Source: Mastigamoeba balamuthi
Lineage: Eukaryota; Evosea; Mastigamoebida; Mastigamoebidae
Direction of reading: 5' to 3'
DNA: 64,000 bases
Assembly: GCA_902651635.1 (NCBI GenBank)
Contig: CACRSC010000015.1
Location: 83,227 to 147,226 of the forward strand
The notes beneath the pieces are model-generated. The model had not been told where the DNA came from and did no database searches. It saw nothing but the letters and a program-made list of their open reading frames with translations. Of the stretch, positions 43,323-55,358 are shown one piece after another (positions within the stretch are counted from its first letter, which is position 1; every line of letters begins with the position of its first letter). The position numbers were made by a program, and so were the translations under genes.

Positions 43323-45339
43323 CTAGTAGCCGCCGTTGTAATACGTGATGGGGCGCGCGTCCGGCGGTGGCCCGTAGGCGGCAGGGGGAGGCCCGCTGTA
43401 CACTGGCGCCTGCCCATACTCCACTGGCTGCGGCTGGAATCCGGCGGGAACGGTGTACCACTCCTGCGGTGGCGGCTGGTCGCGCGGGTCGATGTACTGC
43501 TGCGGCATCTGGACGTAGCCCATGGGTGGCTCCTCCTGGTACTCGGGTGCGGAGGCCCTGCGCGCATACCCTCCCCGGAATCGCTTCGACGAAGGCGGGG
43601 GCGCGTCGTAGCCGCCCTGGTCTTCGCGCGGCCGCATCTGCTGCTGGGCACGCACCTGCGGGGGCCTGTTGCTGTTGTCTGGCCGCCTCTGCGCCGCCAT
43701 CTGCTTCCGCAGATCGTCGATCTGCCGCTTGTGCTCGGAGGTCACCTTCTCGAGCTGCCCCGATAGGGCACCGACCTTGCTCTTGAGCATCTTGATCTCG
43801 GACCTGAGCTCCTCTATCGCAGCAGCGTCTATAACGGCGCCCGTCGTCTGCGAGGTCTCCTCGACCGTCTGGTTGTAGGACTTGGCGACCCTGATGGGCA
43901 GACCGTCCAGGGGAAACTGCGCTTCTGGCGCACGCGCCCACGTTTTGACTGACTCCACGAGCCACATTGGGTTCACGATGAACACGCCCGGGATTTTCAC
44001 GGCCCTCGCCAGCTGTATCAATTGTGTCAGACACCGCCTTTCCCCCCGCGGGTGCGAATTTCCTTGCCTTCTCGGTTCCGAGCTTGGCCGCGACGACGTG
44101 CGTGGCAGTCGGGGCGACGTCGTTGAGGCAGGCGGCGCCGTGCTCCTCGAGCAGCTTCCACGGGACGCTGAACTTGGGGTCGATGTTGGTGGGGATGATG
44201 CCGCTCAGGACGATGTTGCACCCGCCAAACGTCTGCCGCTTGAGCTTGGTGACAATGTCCGCGACGCTCGGCTGCTCGCGGCTCTCGTAGTACGCCTTGT
44301 GTACCGCCCTGAGCTTCGCGAGCAGGTGCACCAGCGTGTCGTCTGCGTCGGCGTTCGAGGGGGCTACGCCCAGTATGGCCAACGGGGGTGCGTTCTGCTG
44401 TCCCGAGTAGGCCACAAAAGGCTCGACAGTGATCAGGTTCGGGATGAAGTTCCACACCAGCGGGTCGTTGTCGACTGCGTGGCGCCAGCCCCGTGTCAGT
44501 CATTCAGGACCCCCACACCCGTTCAGGAGGCGGAACTGCAGCCCGCACGCACCGACCACCGCACAGGTCTCATCGCCCATCGTGGGGAGCAGCCTCTTCA
44601 TCTCGTCGTTGGACTCGCGCATCGAAGCGAGCGCGGCGATGTCCTCGGGGTTCGTCACCGGTGCCCCGCGGAACACCAGGTCCGACAGGGCCAGAGCGCG
44701 CTCCGCGCTGAGCCCGACCTCCATCAGGGCGACTTTTGTTCTCTGTTGCTCGGGGATATCTTCTGCGCTGATAATCCGGTCCCCGAAGACCTTACGGTCG
44801 TCGATAAGCTCTACTACCTTTTCGGTGCCACGCGCGGAGGGATTGCGGACTCAGTCTCGTGCCGGCACGGGTAACCGCGTGTGGCGTAGTGTGTGTGCGG
44901 TTTGCGATCTCAAGATTTCTGAGGAGTTGCAACTCTCAGAGGCGAGGTCTTCCTTGCGCCCCACTGGGGTGTTTCTCGAAAAGAAGCCCCCGTAAATACG
45001 TGGCTCTCTCAAGCGGCGCCGCTCAAATGACGGTGAGCTATTTAGAAAAAATGAGTGCACCTTTGTCGCGTAAGGGCGGCGGCCGTGCGTGTAGAGGTGG
45101 ATGACGAAGAGCTGCGAGGCCTCGCGCAGGAATTCGCGCAGGAAGGGCCGCGGGGACACGCGGTGCGTCCGCGACTGCAGGCGGAATACTATCTCGCCCG
45201 AAGGGCGCGCGCCGTCTGCGTAGCTCGGCACGACCGCGCCCTCTGGGTCGACAGACGAGTGGATGAGCGTGTGGTCCAGGTCGAGCACAAGCGACAGCTT
45301 TCGTTCGCGCAGCAGGCCCGCCTTGACCTCTTCCAAAAC
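43323..45339 (-). CDS. CTDP1: RNA polymerase II CTD phosphatase FCP1, first exon not resolved
   Basis: FCP1 dephosphorylates the polymerase CTD to recycle the enzyme. The first visible exon has RERKLSLVLDLDHTLIHSSV, with the catalytic DxDxT. RPFLREFLREASQLFVIHLY and THGRRPYATK splice to VVELIDDRKVFGDRIIS. The BRCT domain follows (KRQTFGGCNIVLSGIIPTNI, then THVVAAKLGTEKARKFAP, then PGVFIVNPMWLVESVKTW). A short coiled coil and a Tyr/Pro/Gln-rich tail end in YYNGGY and TAG. The BRCT part contains a 22-nt GT-AG intron (44013-44034). The 5' end lies upstream of 45339; ATG 45571 is a candidate start but the exon chain there is unclear. Confidence 0.87.
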
Positions 45340-45620
45340 CTGTCAGTCACCCGTTCCCCGCCCACCCCCCCGGACCCGCGCCGGGCACCACCCGCGCGAA
45401 TAATTTACGGCATTAGTCGCAGGCCCAGAGCGTGCGCTGTGTTAATTTGCGGCTCGGGGGGTATTGTTATGCCTTGAGAGCTTTGGAGTCCATGTGTGGC
45501 ACGCGCGCGCTGTGCACAAAAATAACGACTGGGGAAAAATCTGGCATTGCGGGGGGAGATAATATCTTCATGCTCCCCTTACTGCGAGAGAACAAACGAG
45601 GAACTCATAAAGGCGTTCGC

Positions 45621-47053
45621 TTAGTTGTCTTCGCCCGCATCCTCCTCCTCCTCCTCCCCCTCTTCCTCCTGTCTCGCGTGCGCGGGGCCCTTCTTTGGCT
45701 CCGACGCGAGGTCGTGGCGCAGCTTCTCGAGCTGCTCTGCCTCGGCCTTCTTGGCGGCCTCCTCCCTCGCCTTCTTCCTTCTCTCCACGTCCGCCAGGAA
45801 TTCACTGTGCGTGTCAACAACGTTTGAGCTTGAGCATAGGCACAGCTGCTACTCACTCAAAGTACTCCTCCTTTGCCTCGGCCACAGACCCGAAGAACTT
45901 CTCCACTCCCTCCCCGGTCAGGGCTGACACGGGCGCAGCCTACGGAAAACGGCAGAGTGAGAAGGGCAGCCGCGAAGGGGGTAGATATTCTGGGAGCACC
46001 CTGAGGGTTCTGTAGAACTCCTGGAGGACGAGCGACATCGAGTTGGTCAGGTCGTGCGCAAAGCTGGGGTCCGACTGCAGCGCCTTCTGGAACTCGAACT
46101 GGTCCGACATCCACGTCAGGATGGTGTCCGCGCTCATCTGCCCCGGCCGTGTGAGCAGCTCGACTCTCCCGCACAGCGCGCAGAGGGCGAGGAGGGGGAA
46201 ATGCGACGCACGACGTCGGTCTTGGTCAGCGCCAGCACGAGCGGCAGGCGCGTGCGGTACATGACGCTGCACGCGTACAGCATGTTGGCCATGAAGGTGG
46301 CCGGGTTCGCGACGCTCCTCGGCACGTCGACCACGTACACCACCACCGTGGCGAACGAGGACGAGAGCGCCTCAGTGATGATCGTCCCGCTCGCGCTCCA
46401 CGTGAACGCCTGGAAAAGGAAGGGGTCAGCGCGAGCCCCTCTCGGGCAAGAGGAGGGGCGAAGGGCACGCGCCTCGATCTGCCCCGGAGTGTCGACGAGC
46501 ACGTACGACAGCTCGGAGGCGCGCTTGTCGAGGAAGCCCAGGACTTGGTCGAACCGCGTGGCGAACAGGTTGAGCGACGTCATGATGGCGCCGTTGGGCC
46601 CGAGGTTGTACCTGTTGCGCACCCGGGGCTTCAGAGCGGGGAAGCGCCGCGGTGAGGGGGGAGGGGGGAGGGGCACGAACTGGCTCATGACCTCCTTGTA
46701 CTTGACGGTGTCGCGGATGTCGATGTTGGCGGCAAAGGGGCACTGGGGAACCGCGGGGTCGAGGTTGATGCAGTAGAGGCCCGTCTTGTGCTCGCACAGG
46801 TGCGAGTTCAGCCTCTGTTGGGGGGCGCGCGCGGAAGTGAGACCTGCGCGCGTGGGGTGGCGGTGGTGCGGCCTGCGCGCCTGCATGAGGGTGGTCTTGC
46901 CGGACCCAGCCATGCCGATCATCAGGCACACGACGGGCCCCTCTGCACCGTGGGGGCGCGGTGAGAGGTGACTGAAGAGGGGAGGTGCAGACCTCTCTTG
47001 GGAGTGGGGAAGCTCGGCGGGGCGGCGGCGGCGGCAGCAGCGGCGGCGTCCAT
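45621..47053 (-). CDS. GPN1: GPN-loop GTPase 1
   Basis: GPN1 acts in assembly and nuclear import of RNA polymerase II. Exon 1 is Ala-rich ([19 protein letters not shown]). Exon 2 has the P-loop [12 protein letters not shown]. Then come [20 protein letters not shown], the diagnostic GPN loop in [20 protein letters not shown], the switch [11 protein letters not shown], and the guanine-specificity LALTKTDVV. The C-terminal exons give [39 protein letters not shown], and an acidic EE-rich tail ending AGEDN. The acidic tail is typical of GPN1 rather than GPN2 or GPN3. About eight exons. The gene is transcribed towards FCP1 on the same strand. Confidence 0.9.
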
Positions 47054-47521
47054 TTCGGTTTGACAGCAGATTAACCCTGTGAATCTGAAGATCTTCTGCC
47101 TCTGATTTGAATGACGCAATTCCTGCGGGTAACGTTGTGGCTGAAGCCGTATCCTCCCAAAGCCACCTTCCTGAGCCCTCCCCGGGGCTGTGCGCACCTG
47201 TCAGGCACCGGGTGCAACTCCCTGCGCAGGCCTGCACTGAGCAGATCCAGGACCGTTCTCTGCAGCATGCACAGCCCACCACCGCCAGCGTCTGTATCCG
47301 CTCGCATAGCGCACCCCCCGCGGTAACTGTGCGTTCCCCATACATCGCCGTAACCTTATCCGTCCGATGTTGCACCCCTATTTTTCCTTGATCCAAAGAT
47401 CCTGTCCCTTAGCCCCGCGAGAAAATAAGTGCGCGCGCAGTTCCGTGGGCGGAAAGCAGAGAGTGGGCTGGTTGGTGGTTAACTCGAACGCGCGCGCGGC
47501 TAGCATTCCGGCACCCACCCG
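47054..47521. promoter_or_regulatory. Divergent intergenic region
   Basis: About 470 bp between the starts of GPN1 (minus) and the TKL kinase (plus). Short frames on both strands look random. No RNA gene or repeat is seen. The part next to GPN1 is AT-richer (GATTAACCC and TTTGAATGACGC). Confidence 0.4.
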
Positions 47522-50500
47522 ATGGACACCGCACCGACCTGGGACGGCAGAGACAGGGGCTCCGACGCGTCGCCCACGCCCGACCCGCTGCCATACTACG
47601 CCCCCACGTATTCGCCGTTTGCGTACAAGCCGCCCGCGCGCCAGCCGCCGCCGGCCGTCGACCAGCCGACGTCGTTCAAGAGCAAGCGCCACGTCCTCAA
47701 AATCGGCGAGGCACGTCTGAACGTGCCCGCAAACGCGGTGCCCCGCGCGCGCTCTCCGAGATAAATTACCCCCTCCTGCAATACTCCCCCCTGCTTTAAA
47801 TATAAAACGCGCCCAAACGCCCCCCGGCCCCGCCACGAGTGCCGAGGGGCGCGGGGGGAGGTGCGGGCACGCGTTGGGCGGGCGCTCGGCGCCGCGCTGT
47901 GGCCCTGTTTCCTGTTTTTGACGGGGGATTGCGGGACGTGATTATTTATTATGCCCCGCTCTTCCAAACGCGCAGAAGAAAGCGGCGCAGGCGCTGCAGA
48001 TGCTCGTCAGCGCGTCGATCAAGGTGCCGCAGAACGAGGAGCTGCTCGCAGAGGCCAAGTGCTGCCTGCTGGACTACAAGAGCGGCGTCTGCGAGGTCCA
48101 CGTCTACGTCCTGACGTCGTTTGTCGTCGCCTGCCAAGACAAGTCCCCCCGCCCACACGTGCGGCCGCCCCCCAGCCCGCCACCGCCACCGCCCGCACGC
48201 GCGGCCAAACCCCTCCCCTGCCCGAGTGCCGCCCCGAGGGGGCCCCTGTCGGCGGGCATCCGAGTTGAGATCGCTAAATTGGGCGTTTGCTTTTTCCCCT
48301 CCGCTTGTTTTCTCGCTTTCTGACGAGGCTGCACGGGCACGGGGGGCGTGCTGCGCCGCAGATGGTGCTGCCGCTGGGGCAGGTGGCGTCGTGGTCCGAC
48401 GCCGAGAAGGAGCACACGCCTGGCGCGCCGCCGTTTGTCAAGGTGCGAGTGAGCCGCGTGTTCTCGAACGAGCGCACGTCGTCGCTGATCCTCTTCGCCG
48501 CCGACCGACGAGTGCGCCCCTCCCACGGCCCTCTCCCCTCCCGCGAGGAGGGTGCTCGCGTCGGGCCCTCCTCACGCCCTCCCTCCGCGCCCGGGCAGTT
48601 GCACATGCTGTTTGACTTTGGGTCGGCGCTGGAGAGGTTCCGGTACGTGTTCGACAGCACTTGGCGGGCCCTCAGGGCCAAGTACGCAGCGGCAGCAGCG
48701 CCGCCTGTGGCGATGCCCGTCGCGATACCACCGGCGCCGCCGCACAACCCGCCGGCTCCCCCGGGCCAGCACATGTTCGTCTCGCACGCGCCGGCGATCA
48801 TGCCCGGCATGCAGCCGGCGTCGCCCGTGACGGGGCCCCAGGCGCGCGGGATGATACCGTGCCAGCCGCCGCCGCCTCCGGGGGGCCTGCGGGCGACCAA
48901 CACGAGCCCCTCGCTGCCGCCGTGGAACATCTTGCCGCCGCAGCCGAGGCTCGACGGGCTGCTGGCCACGCCGCTGCCGGCGGGGGCCGCCGTCGGCGAG
49001 GAGAACGGCGAGGTCGACGTCAACGACTACGGCGACAGCGCGAGCGAGTACAACCCCGCGGGCTACGGGGCGGCGGTGACGGCGGCGGGGGCGGCGCTGA
49101 CGCCGTTTGTGCCGGGCGGGGGCATCGTGTCGATGGGCGTGCAGCAGTCGGCGTCGCCGAGGCTCTCGCCGAGGGACACGATCACGCCGTCGCCGTCGCC
49201 GCCGGGCGCGCAGATCGCGATGGCGCAGGGCCCGCTGATCGTCGCGCCCACGCGGCTGACGTTCGGGTACCAGCCTGGCACGGCGCTGCCCGTCTCGCAG
49301 GAGGTCACCGAGACGGTCATCGTCCAGAACGCGCTGGCCGACAGCGGGCTGGACTTCTCGTTCGAGGTGTCGCCCTACCACAAGTGCAACGTGTGGGCGG
49401 ACCCGCGCGTGGGCACGCTGATGCCCGGGCAGAGCGCCAGCGTGCGCGTCTCGCTCTACGCGCACTGCACGACGGCGTCGCTGCGGCCGCCGATATCGGT
49501 GCTCGCGTGGCGCTCGGCCGACCAGTACACCAACGCCTCGCACCCCGTCGCTGTGGTGCCGTTCGACATCGCGCTTGAGACGAAGCTCACGTCGCGGCTC
49601 GACTTTGACGAGCTCGAGCGCGAGCAGAGCCCCATCGGCGACGGCTCGTTCGCCTCGGTCTACCGCGCCAACTACCGCGGCCTGACCGTCGCCGTCAAGG
49701 TGCTCAAGCGCCAGGACGAGCTCACCGAGGCCATGGTCGCCGCCTTCGTCTCGGAGGTGTCGATGGTACGAGCGATAGTCTCTCTCTTCCCTCTCCTCCC
49801 CCACAGGTTATCATGCGAACCGCGCATTCCCTCTCACCGCTGCGCGCGCGCAGATGGAGAAGCTCCGACACCAGTGCGTCATCCAGTTCATCGGAGCTGT
49901 GCACCTGCCCGGGAAGCTGTCGATCGTGACGGAGTTCTGCGAGTACGGGAGTCTCAACGACTGCCTGAAGAAGAACAGGCTCTCGTGGCCGCTCAAGCTC
50001 AAATGCCTCTACGACGCCGCCCGAGGCTGCGACGTGCGCTGGGCCCCTCTCTTCGAGCGCGCCGCTGTGGCTCGCGTTTGCTGACGTTTACGTGCGGGCC
50101 CCTCAGTTCCTCCACAGGTCGAACATCCTGCACCGCGACCTCAAGCCGGACAACCTGCTGGTAAGGCAGAGCTCTCTCTGCACGCAAACAGCTGACCCGG
50201 GGGGCTTTCGCAGATCGTCTCGCTGGAGGTGCGCGCGCCGGTGGTGGCGAAGATCAGCGACTTTGGGACGACTCGAGACGTCAATATGTACGCGGAGGAG
50301 CTCACGTGCACGCGCGGCATCGGGACGCCCATCTTCATGGCACCAGAGGTCCTCCGAGGCAGATCGTACGAGAAGCCCGCAGACGTCTACAGCTACGCCC
50401 TCATGATGCACAACGTCGCCGGCAACCGGCTGCCTTACACAGACGACCCGGACATCAAGCAGGCTTGGCGTGCGTGGCCAGCGCCCTCGCCCTCCTCTCG

Positions 50501-50805
50501 GTCTTTGCCCGTGCGTGCGCTCCACTCACTGGGCCGTCGCGTCCGCCGCTCGCGCAGAGTTCGCGCAACTCGTTATTGGAGGGAAGAGGCCGCGGATACC
50601 GTCCGATTGGCCCGAAGTGTACGTCAGTTTGATGAAGTCTGCCTGGAACCAGAACCCCTACGAGCGTCCAAGTGCGCTCCCCGCCGCGCCTCTCGCGTCC
50701 CCCTTGCGCTACTTTTGCTCACGCGTGCCCCCCCTCCTCCCCGCAGCATTTTCCGACATTGTGAAATCAGTTGAGGAACTGCTGTCTGCGAGCCAGCACA
50801 CATGA
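47522..50805 (+). CDS. TKL-type protein kinase with PH-like and MSP/Ig-like domains
   Basis: A Pro-rich N-terminus is followed by a PH-like fold spread over several exons (MLVSASIKVPQNEELLAEAK, VEVHVYV-type strand, and the closing helix ALERFRYVFDSTWRALRAKY). A Pro/Gly-rich linker leads to an MSP/Ig-like beta domain (IVAPTRLTFGYQPG, then GTLMPGQSASVRVSLYAHCT). The kinase is complete: IGDGSFASVY, VAVKVLK, LHRDLKPDNLL, ISDFGTTRDVNMY, GIGTPIFMAPEVL. The segment after the DFG motif and the VSLEVRAPVVAK insert before it match, from memory, Entamoeba TKL kinases. All catalytic residues are present. No signal peptide or membrane span is seen, so it is probably cytosolic. About nine exons. Confidence 0.82.
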
Positions 50806-51260
50806 ACACCACGTCGACAAGCAAATCCTATTGTTCTGCTACGTTCTCTGCAACTCTGTCTTATTCTTCGCAGCCAGCGCGATGCGGGACTCGAGCCTTC
50901 AGAGTTGGTAGTTTGATTGGGGTGCATTCAGTGCAACGATCGATCGCCCTGGGCTGGGGGGTATTTCCACTGATGAGGGATTGGTATGGTGACTGACGTG
51001 GTGATTCCTCCTGCGGGGCTCCCCGTTGAACTGCATGTCTGCGCACCTTTCCCGAAAGGAGTGGTGTTGCACAATTGACAGCGGCCCTCGCCCACGTCAC
51101 TGGGTCCCCTTTTTTCTCTTAGGAGAAAACAGTGCATAACTGCACACCTGCGCGAAGGCCTAGTTTCTGTTCTGTGCAGCACAGTGCTTTTATGAAACAG
51201 CGCGAGCGGTCTTCGTTCACCGACAGAAGAATCTCCAACTACACTTGCGCGCCGGCAGCC
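50806..51260. other. Intergenic stretch between the kinase and ADA genes
   Basis: About 450 bp; both neighbours are on the plus strand. It holds the kinase 3' UTR and the ADA promoter. A tRNA-like string near 50880-50915 was examined and rejected. No gene is seen. Confidence 0.4.
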
Positions 51261-54200
51261 ATGCAGACCACCCAGAAGGTTCACTGCCGTGCCCCGTCCC
51301 ACGCGTGCTCATGCTACCCCCGCCTTCCCTTCACTGCAGATCATCGCGAGGGAGACCATGCGGAGGCTGCCCAAGGCGGACCTCCACCGACACCTCGGTG
51401 CGCACAAGCTCCATCTGACTGTGGGTCCACGTGGCCGTAAGCTCACACGGGGCGGCGCCGTCTCCGACGCAGACGGAAGTGTGCGTGTGTCGACCATCAT
51501 CGACCTCGCGCGCGAGCAGGGCGTCGAGCTGCCCTCGTTCGACCCCGACACTCTCCGCGGCCTCGTTTCGGTCGACTACACATGCGAGTCGCTCGAGCAG
51601 TACCTGCGCGGCTTCGACATCACGCTGCTCGTCCTCCAGCGGGCATGTGCGGTCCACAGGGCGAGCTGGGACACAACTTCACTCACCACGGACGCACATA
51701 CAGACGCGATCACGAGGGTGATGTACGAGGTGTGCGAGGATGCGTGGCGAGACGGCGTGAAGTACCTCGAGGTCAGGTTCAGCCCGATCGAGCACACCCA
51801 GCAGGGCCTCAGCCTGGCGTCGGTTATGGAGGCCATATGCGAGGGCCTTACGATCGCCCGCGTACGCATAACCGCCACATACAGTGACACCCACACAACC
51901 ACGACAGACCAGGTTGCCGATCATGTGCCAGATCATCGTGTGCGCCATGCGCCAACTGCCGTCATGCGAGACAGAGCCCATCGCGCAGATTGCGTGGAGG
52001 TACCGCCACAAGGGTGTCTGCGGGTTCGACCTCGCTGGCCCCGAGAAGGGCTTCCCTCCCCAGCTTCACAGGGTGCGCCTGAGGGGCCTGTCTGCCCTCG
52101 CACGCTGACAGACCCGCGGCACCACAGAGCGCGTTCGAGATTGTGAGGAAGAAGTGCATCAACTGCACGGTGCACAGCGGCGAGGCGGCGGGGTGGGAGT
52201 CGATCCGGGACGCGATCCGCTACTGCGGGGCCAACCGGATCGGGCACGGGGTGCAGCTGACGGGGAACCAGGCGCTGATGGACTTTGTGGTGAGCCACCG
52301 CATCGCGATCGAGTGCTGCCCGACGAGCAACGTGCACACCAAGGCTGTGCAGCGGATCGAGGACCACCCCATCCGCAGGTTCTTCGACGCGGGCGTGGTG
52401 GTGGTGCCCTGCACGGACAACACGACGGTCAGCTCGTGCGACCTGACGGGTGAGCGAGGGGGGCCGAGGGAAGCGGGAATGGGGCTGGAGGGGGAGGGGG
52501 AGAGGAGGAGGAGGGAGAGAGGGAAGGGAAGGGAGGAGGAGACGGAAACTGACAGCGGAGGGTTGCATCGGGGGGACCCGGCAGGGGAGTACATGCTGCT
52601 GCAGGAGAAGTTCGGGTTCACGGTGGAGGAGGTGGTGCGGATGCTGGACTACGGGTTCCAGTCTGCGTTCGCGACCAACACGGAGCGGCGGCGGCTGCGG
52701 GCGGACGCGCTGTACGACACGCTGCGGATCCTGGGGGCGGAGGGGTACGACACGTCGGCCATCATGGGCCAGGAGCTGTACTACCGGTCGATCGGCATCG
52801 ACTTCAGCCAGCTGGGGGTGCCCGGGCTGCCCGACGAGCTGGCGCTGCCCACGCCGCGCGGGACGGTGCCGGCGTCGGCGGTGACGGCGGAGATGATCCG
52901 GGCGCTGCCCAAGACGGACCTGCACTGCAGGCTGGACGGGTCGGTGAGCATCGGGCTGCTGTGGCGGGAGCTCCACGACGCCGAGGTCGACCTGCGGGCC
53001 ATCCTGGGCAGCGAGCCCCCCCGGTCGGCCGAGGCGCTGGCGGAGCTGCTGGCGTCTGCCGAGGCCAGCCCCAGCCCCGAGCTGCAGGCGGCGGCCAAGG
53101 AGATCACCGCCTCTGTGCTGCAGACCCCCGGCCAGATCCTCCGGGCGGTGGACGACATCGCGAGGGCTGCGGCCAGCGACGGCGTCGCCTGTGAGCACAC
53201 AGCCTGACTGGGCGTGTGACCAGGCACTCACCCGGCCCCCGTGCGTGCGTGCGCTGCGGGGCAGACATGGAGCTGTGCGTGAGGCCGCTGGCGCACACGG
53301 CGGGAGGGCTGGCGGCGCAGGCGGTGGTGGAGATGACGGTGGCGGCGTGCCGGGAGGCGGAGCGGGCGCACGGGGTGGCGATGGGGGTGGTGGTGTACGT
53401 GTCGCCCAACAACGACGACCCCATCGCGTTCCGGGAGATGGCACAGCTGGCGGTGGAGCAGCAGGAGCGCGAGAACAGCCTGGTGGTGGGCTTCGCCGTG
53501 TACGGCGACCAGCCCATCCCCCCCGAGTCGTTCCGGTTCTTCATGAGCACGTTCGAGTTTCTCAAGTCGCACAACATGAACGTGTCCATGGTCGCCGGCA
53601 TCGAGAAGTGGGTCATCTCTCTATACCCCCCTCCCCCTCACCATCGCCCTCTCACTGCTCTCTGAGACCGCACTGCGACTGACAAATGCACCTGCGCAGC
53701 GTGGGGTCGATCATGACGGCGCTGCACCAGGGAGGAGCGTCGAGGATCAGCGGGGCGTTCAGGATCCACACGTTCCCACGCCTGATGAACTAGCTCGGTC
53801 TGCACACTCTCCCTCCCTCCCTCCCCCCAGTCAGCGGTGCACGACGCGCATCGCACACCCCACTTCTCCACTGACGCAGCGCAACAACACAACGGGACGC
53901 CCCCGCAGCGATGAGGGGGATCGCGGTGGAGCTGAGCCTGACGCCGAAGCTGCAGCAGTTCACGCAGGACATCACGTTTGCGGGGAGCCCGATCCGGCTG
54001 TTCCTGGACAACGAGCTGCCGGTGACGATCTGCTCGTTCCGGGGGCTGTTCCTGCCGCACTCGAGGGTGGAGGTGATCCAGGGGATTGTACGGGACTGCG
54101 GGCTGAGCGTGGCGGACCTGCTGCGGCTGCTGGCCAACGGGTTCCGGTACAATTTCCAGGGGCACGCGGCTCAGCAGAGGCTCCTGGCGTCGTTCTGGGA

Positions 54201-54297
54201 GCGCAGCAAGAAGTACCTCAACGACAACGGCGTCCACGACCTCTTCGATGTCGGTTTCCACCCCCGCACCGACAACACCCCGGAGAATAACAACTGA
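51261..54297 (+). CDS. Tandem adenosine deaminase-like fusion; second domain degenerate, with in-frame TAG
   Basis: Exon 1 (MQTTQK) splices to exon 2. Domain 1 (to about 52.8 kb) keeps the ADA zinc site: ADLHRHLDGS after splicing, CTVHSGE, NRIGHGVQL and CTDNTT. The usual second Asp is Asn. GFDLAGPEKG replaces GFDLAGDE. Domain 2 begins MIRALPKTDLHCRLDGSVSI, with the second metal His replaced by Arg. It continues YMELCVRPLAHTAGG and VVGFAVYGDQ, but HAGE has become VAGIE, GHG has become SGA, and the TDD region reads CSFRG. It therefore cannot bind zinc normally. TAG at 53791-53793 lies in frame just before the splice to MRGIAVELSLTPKLQQF. About 890 residues if read through. Confidence 0.8.
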
Positions 54298-54468
54298 AAT
54301 GAGCATGCCACCCCGTGGCTCATTGCCCAAATGCTGGAATGTAGCTCGATTGCCACTGTGACTCGCTACGCCTGGGCAGCGAGTAGGCTATCAACTCGTC
54401 AGCTGCTGGCTGAGACTCGGCGGGCATGCGGAACCAGACTGGCAGGATTCGTAAGCACAAGTTCTCAT

Positions 54469-55358
54469 TCACTGCGGAGGGAGGAGGCTCTGCATCACAG
54501 CCTGGGCAGCGCAGAGCTCGGCGTGCAGCACGCGCAGCTTCTCCGACGGCACCGCGAAGGCGACGCGCTCGCCAGAGGACAGCCTGAGCGCGAGCTGCGC
54601 GCAGGGCTTGTTGACCGCGTGCACCGCACCGCACGACACCACGTAGTCCACACGCCAGTGCGACTCGGACAGGCGCGACAGCCCCAGCGTCTCCTCCTCG
54701 AGCTTGCTCCTCAGCTTCTCTTGGTTCGCCCCGTACACTCTGCTGATGGCCTGCAGGCGGCGAAGAGGCGTGGCGGGGTGGGGGGGGGAAGCGGTGGCCG
54801 CTCAGTGCTATTTCTTCCCACCCCCACAGGCACACCAGAGGGCTCTCTGTCTGTGCTGTTTTGCAGAGCCCACACCGTCCCCACAACCGCACTGGGCGGT
54901 GGGACGCGGTGCACGGGGGATGGGAGGGTGGAGGGGCGAGTGGGCGTACGCGGCAGTGCTCGGCGGGGAGGCCGAGCTGGTTGAGCTCGTTGGAGAGCAC
55001 GTCGGGGGAGACGCCGTACTGCGCCGACTTGCGCAGCACAGAGCGCAGCGCAGCGATGGCCCCCTTGACGTCGCCCTCGTCGAAGCTGGCCGTCGACACG
55101 AGCTTGTGGATCTGTCCGCACGGGGAGCCACAGGCAGTGAGCACCGGGGAGGGCGCGTGAGAAGAGGGGGGGTTGAGCGGTGGAGGTTCGCAGTCCCCTC
55201 ACCTTGTCGAAGTCGAGGGCGTCGATGGTGCCGACGAGGTGGTTGAGGATGTGCATCGAGAGCAGCTTGATGCGCACGTAGGTCATGCGCGACAGCGAGG
55301 CGATCTCGCGCAGCAGCCACTCGGGCGCGTCGAGGTCGCCGCAGAAACGAAACCTCAT
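54469..55358 (-). CDS. COMMD4: COMM domain-containing protein 4
   Basis: A member of the COMMD ring in the Commander complex, which acts in endosomal cargo recycling. Exon 1 starts MRFRFCGDLDAPEWLLREIA, nearly identical to animal COMMD4 as recalled. Exon 2 continues IHKLVSTASFDEGDVKGAIA with LSNELNQLGLPAEHC. The last exon has the COMM domain: SRLSESHWRVDYVVSCGAVH, then PCAQLALRLSSGERVAFAVP and EKLRVLHAELCAAQAVMQSL. About 195 residues in four exons, the usual length. The gene is convergent with the ADA fusion and divergent from the polytopic membrane gene. Confidence 0.92.

Noticed and set aside
50875-50925. String resembling tRNA D- and T-arm boxes (GAGTTGGTAG and GGGACTCGAGCC)
   Set aside because: The two boxes lie in the wrong order and spacing, and no acceptor or anticodon stem can be drawn.
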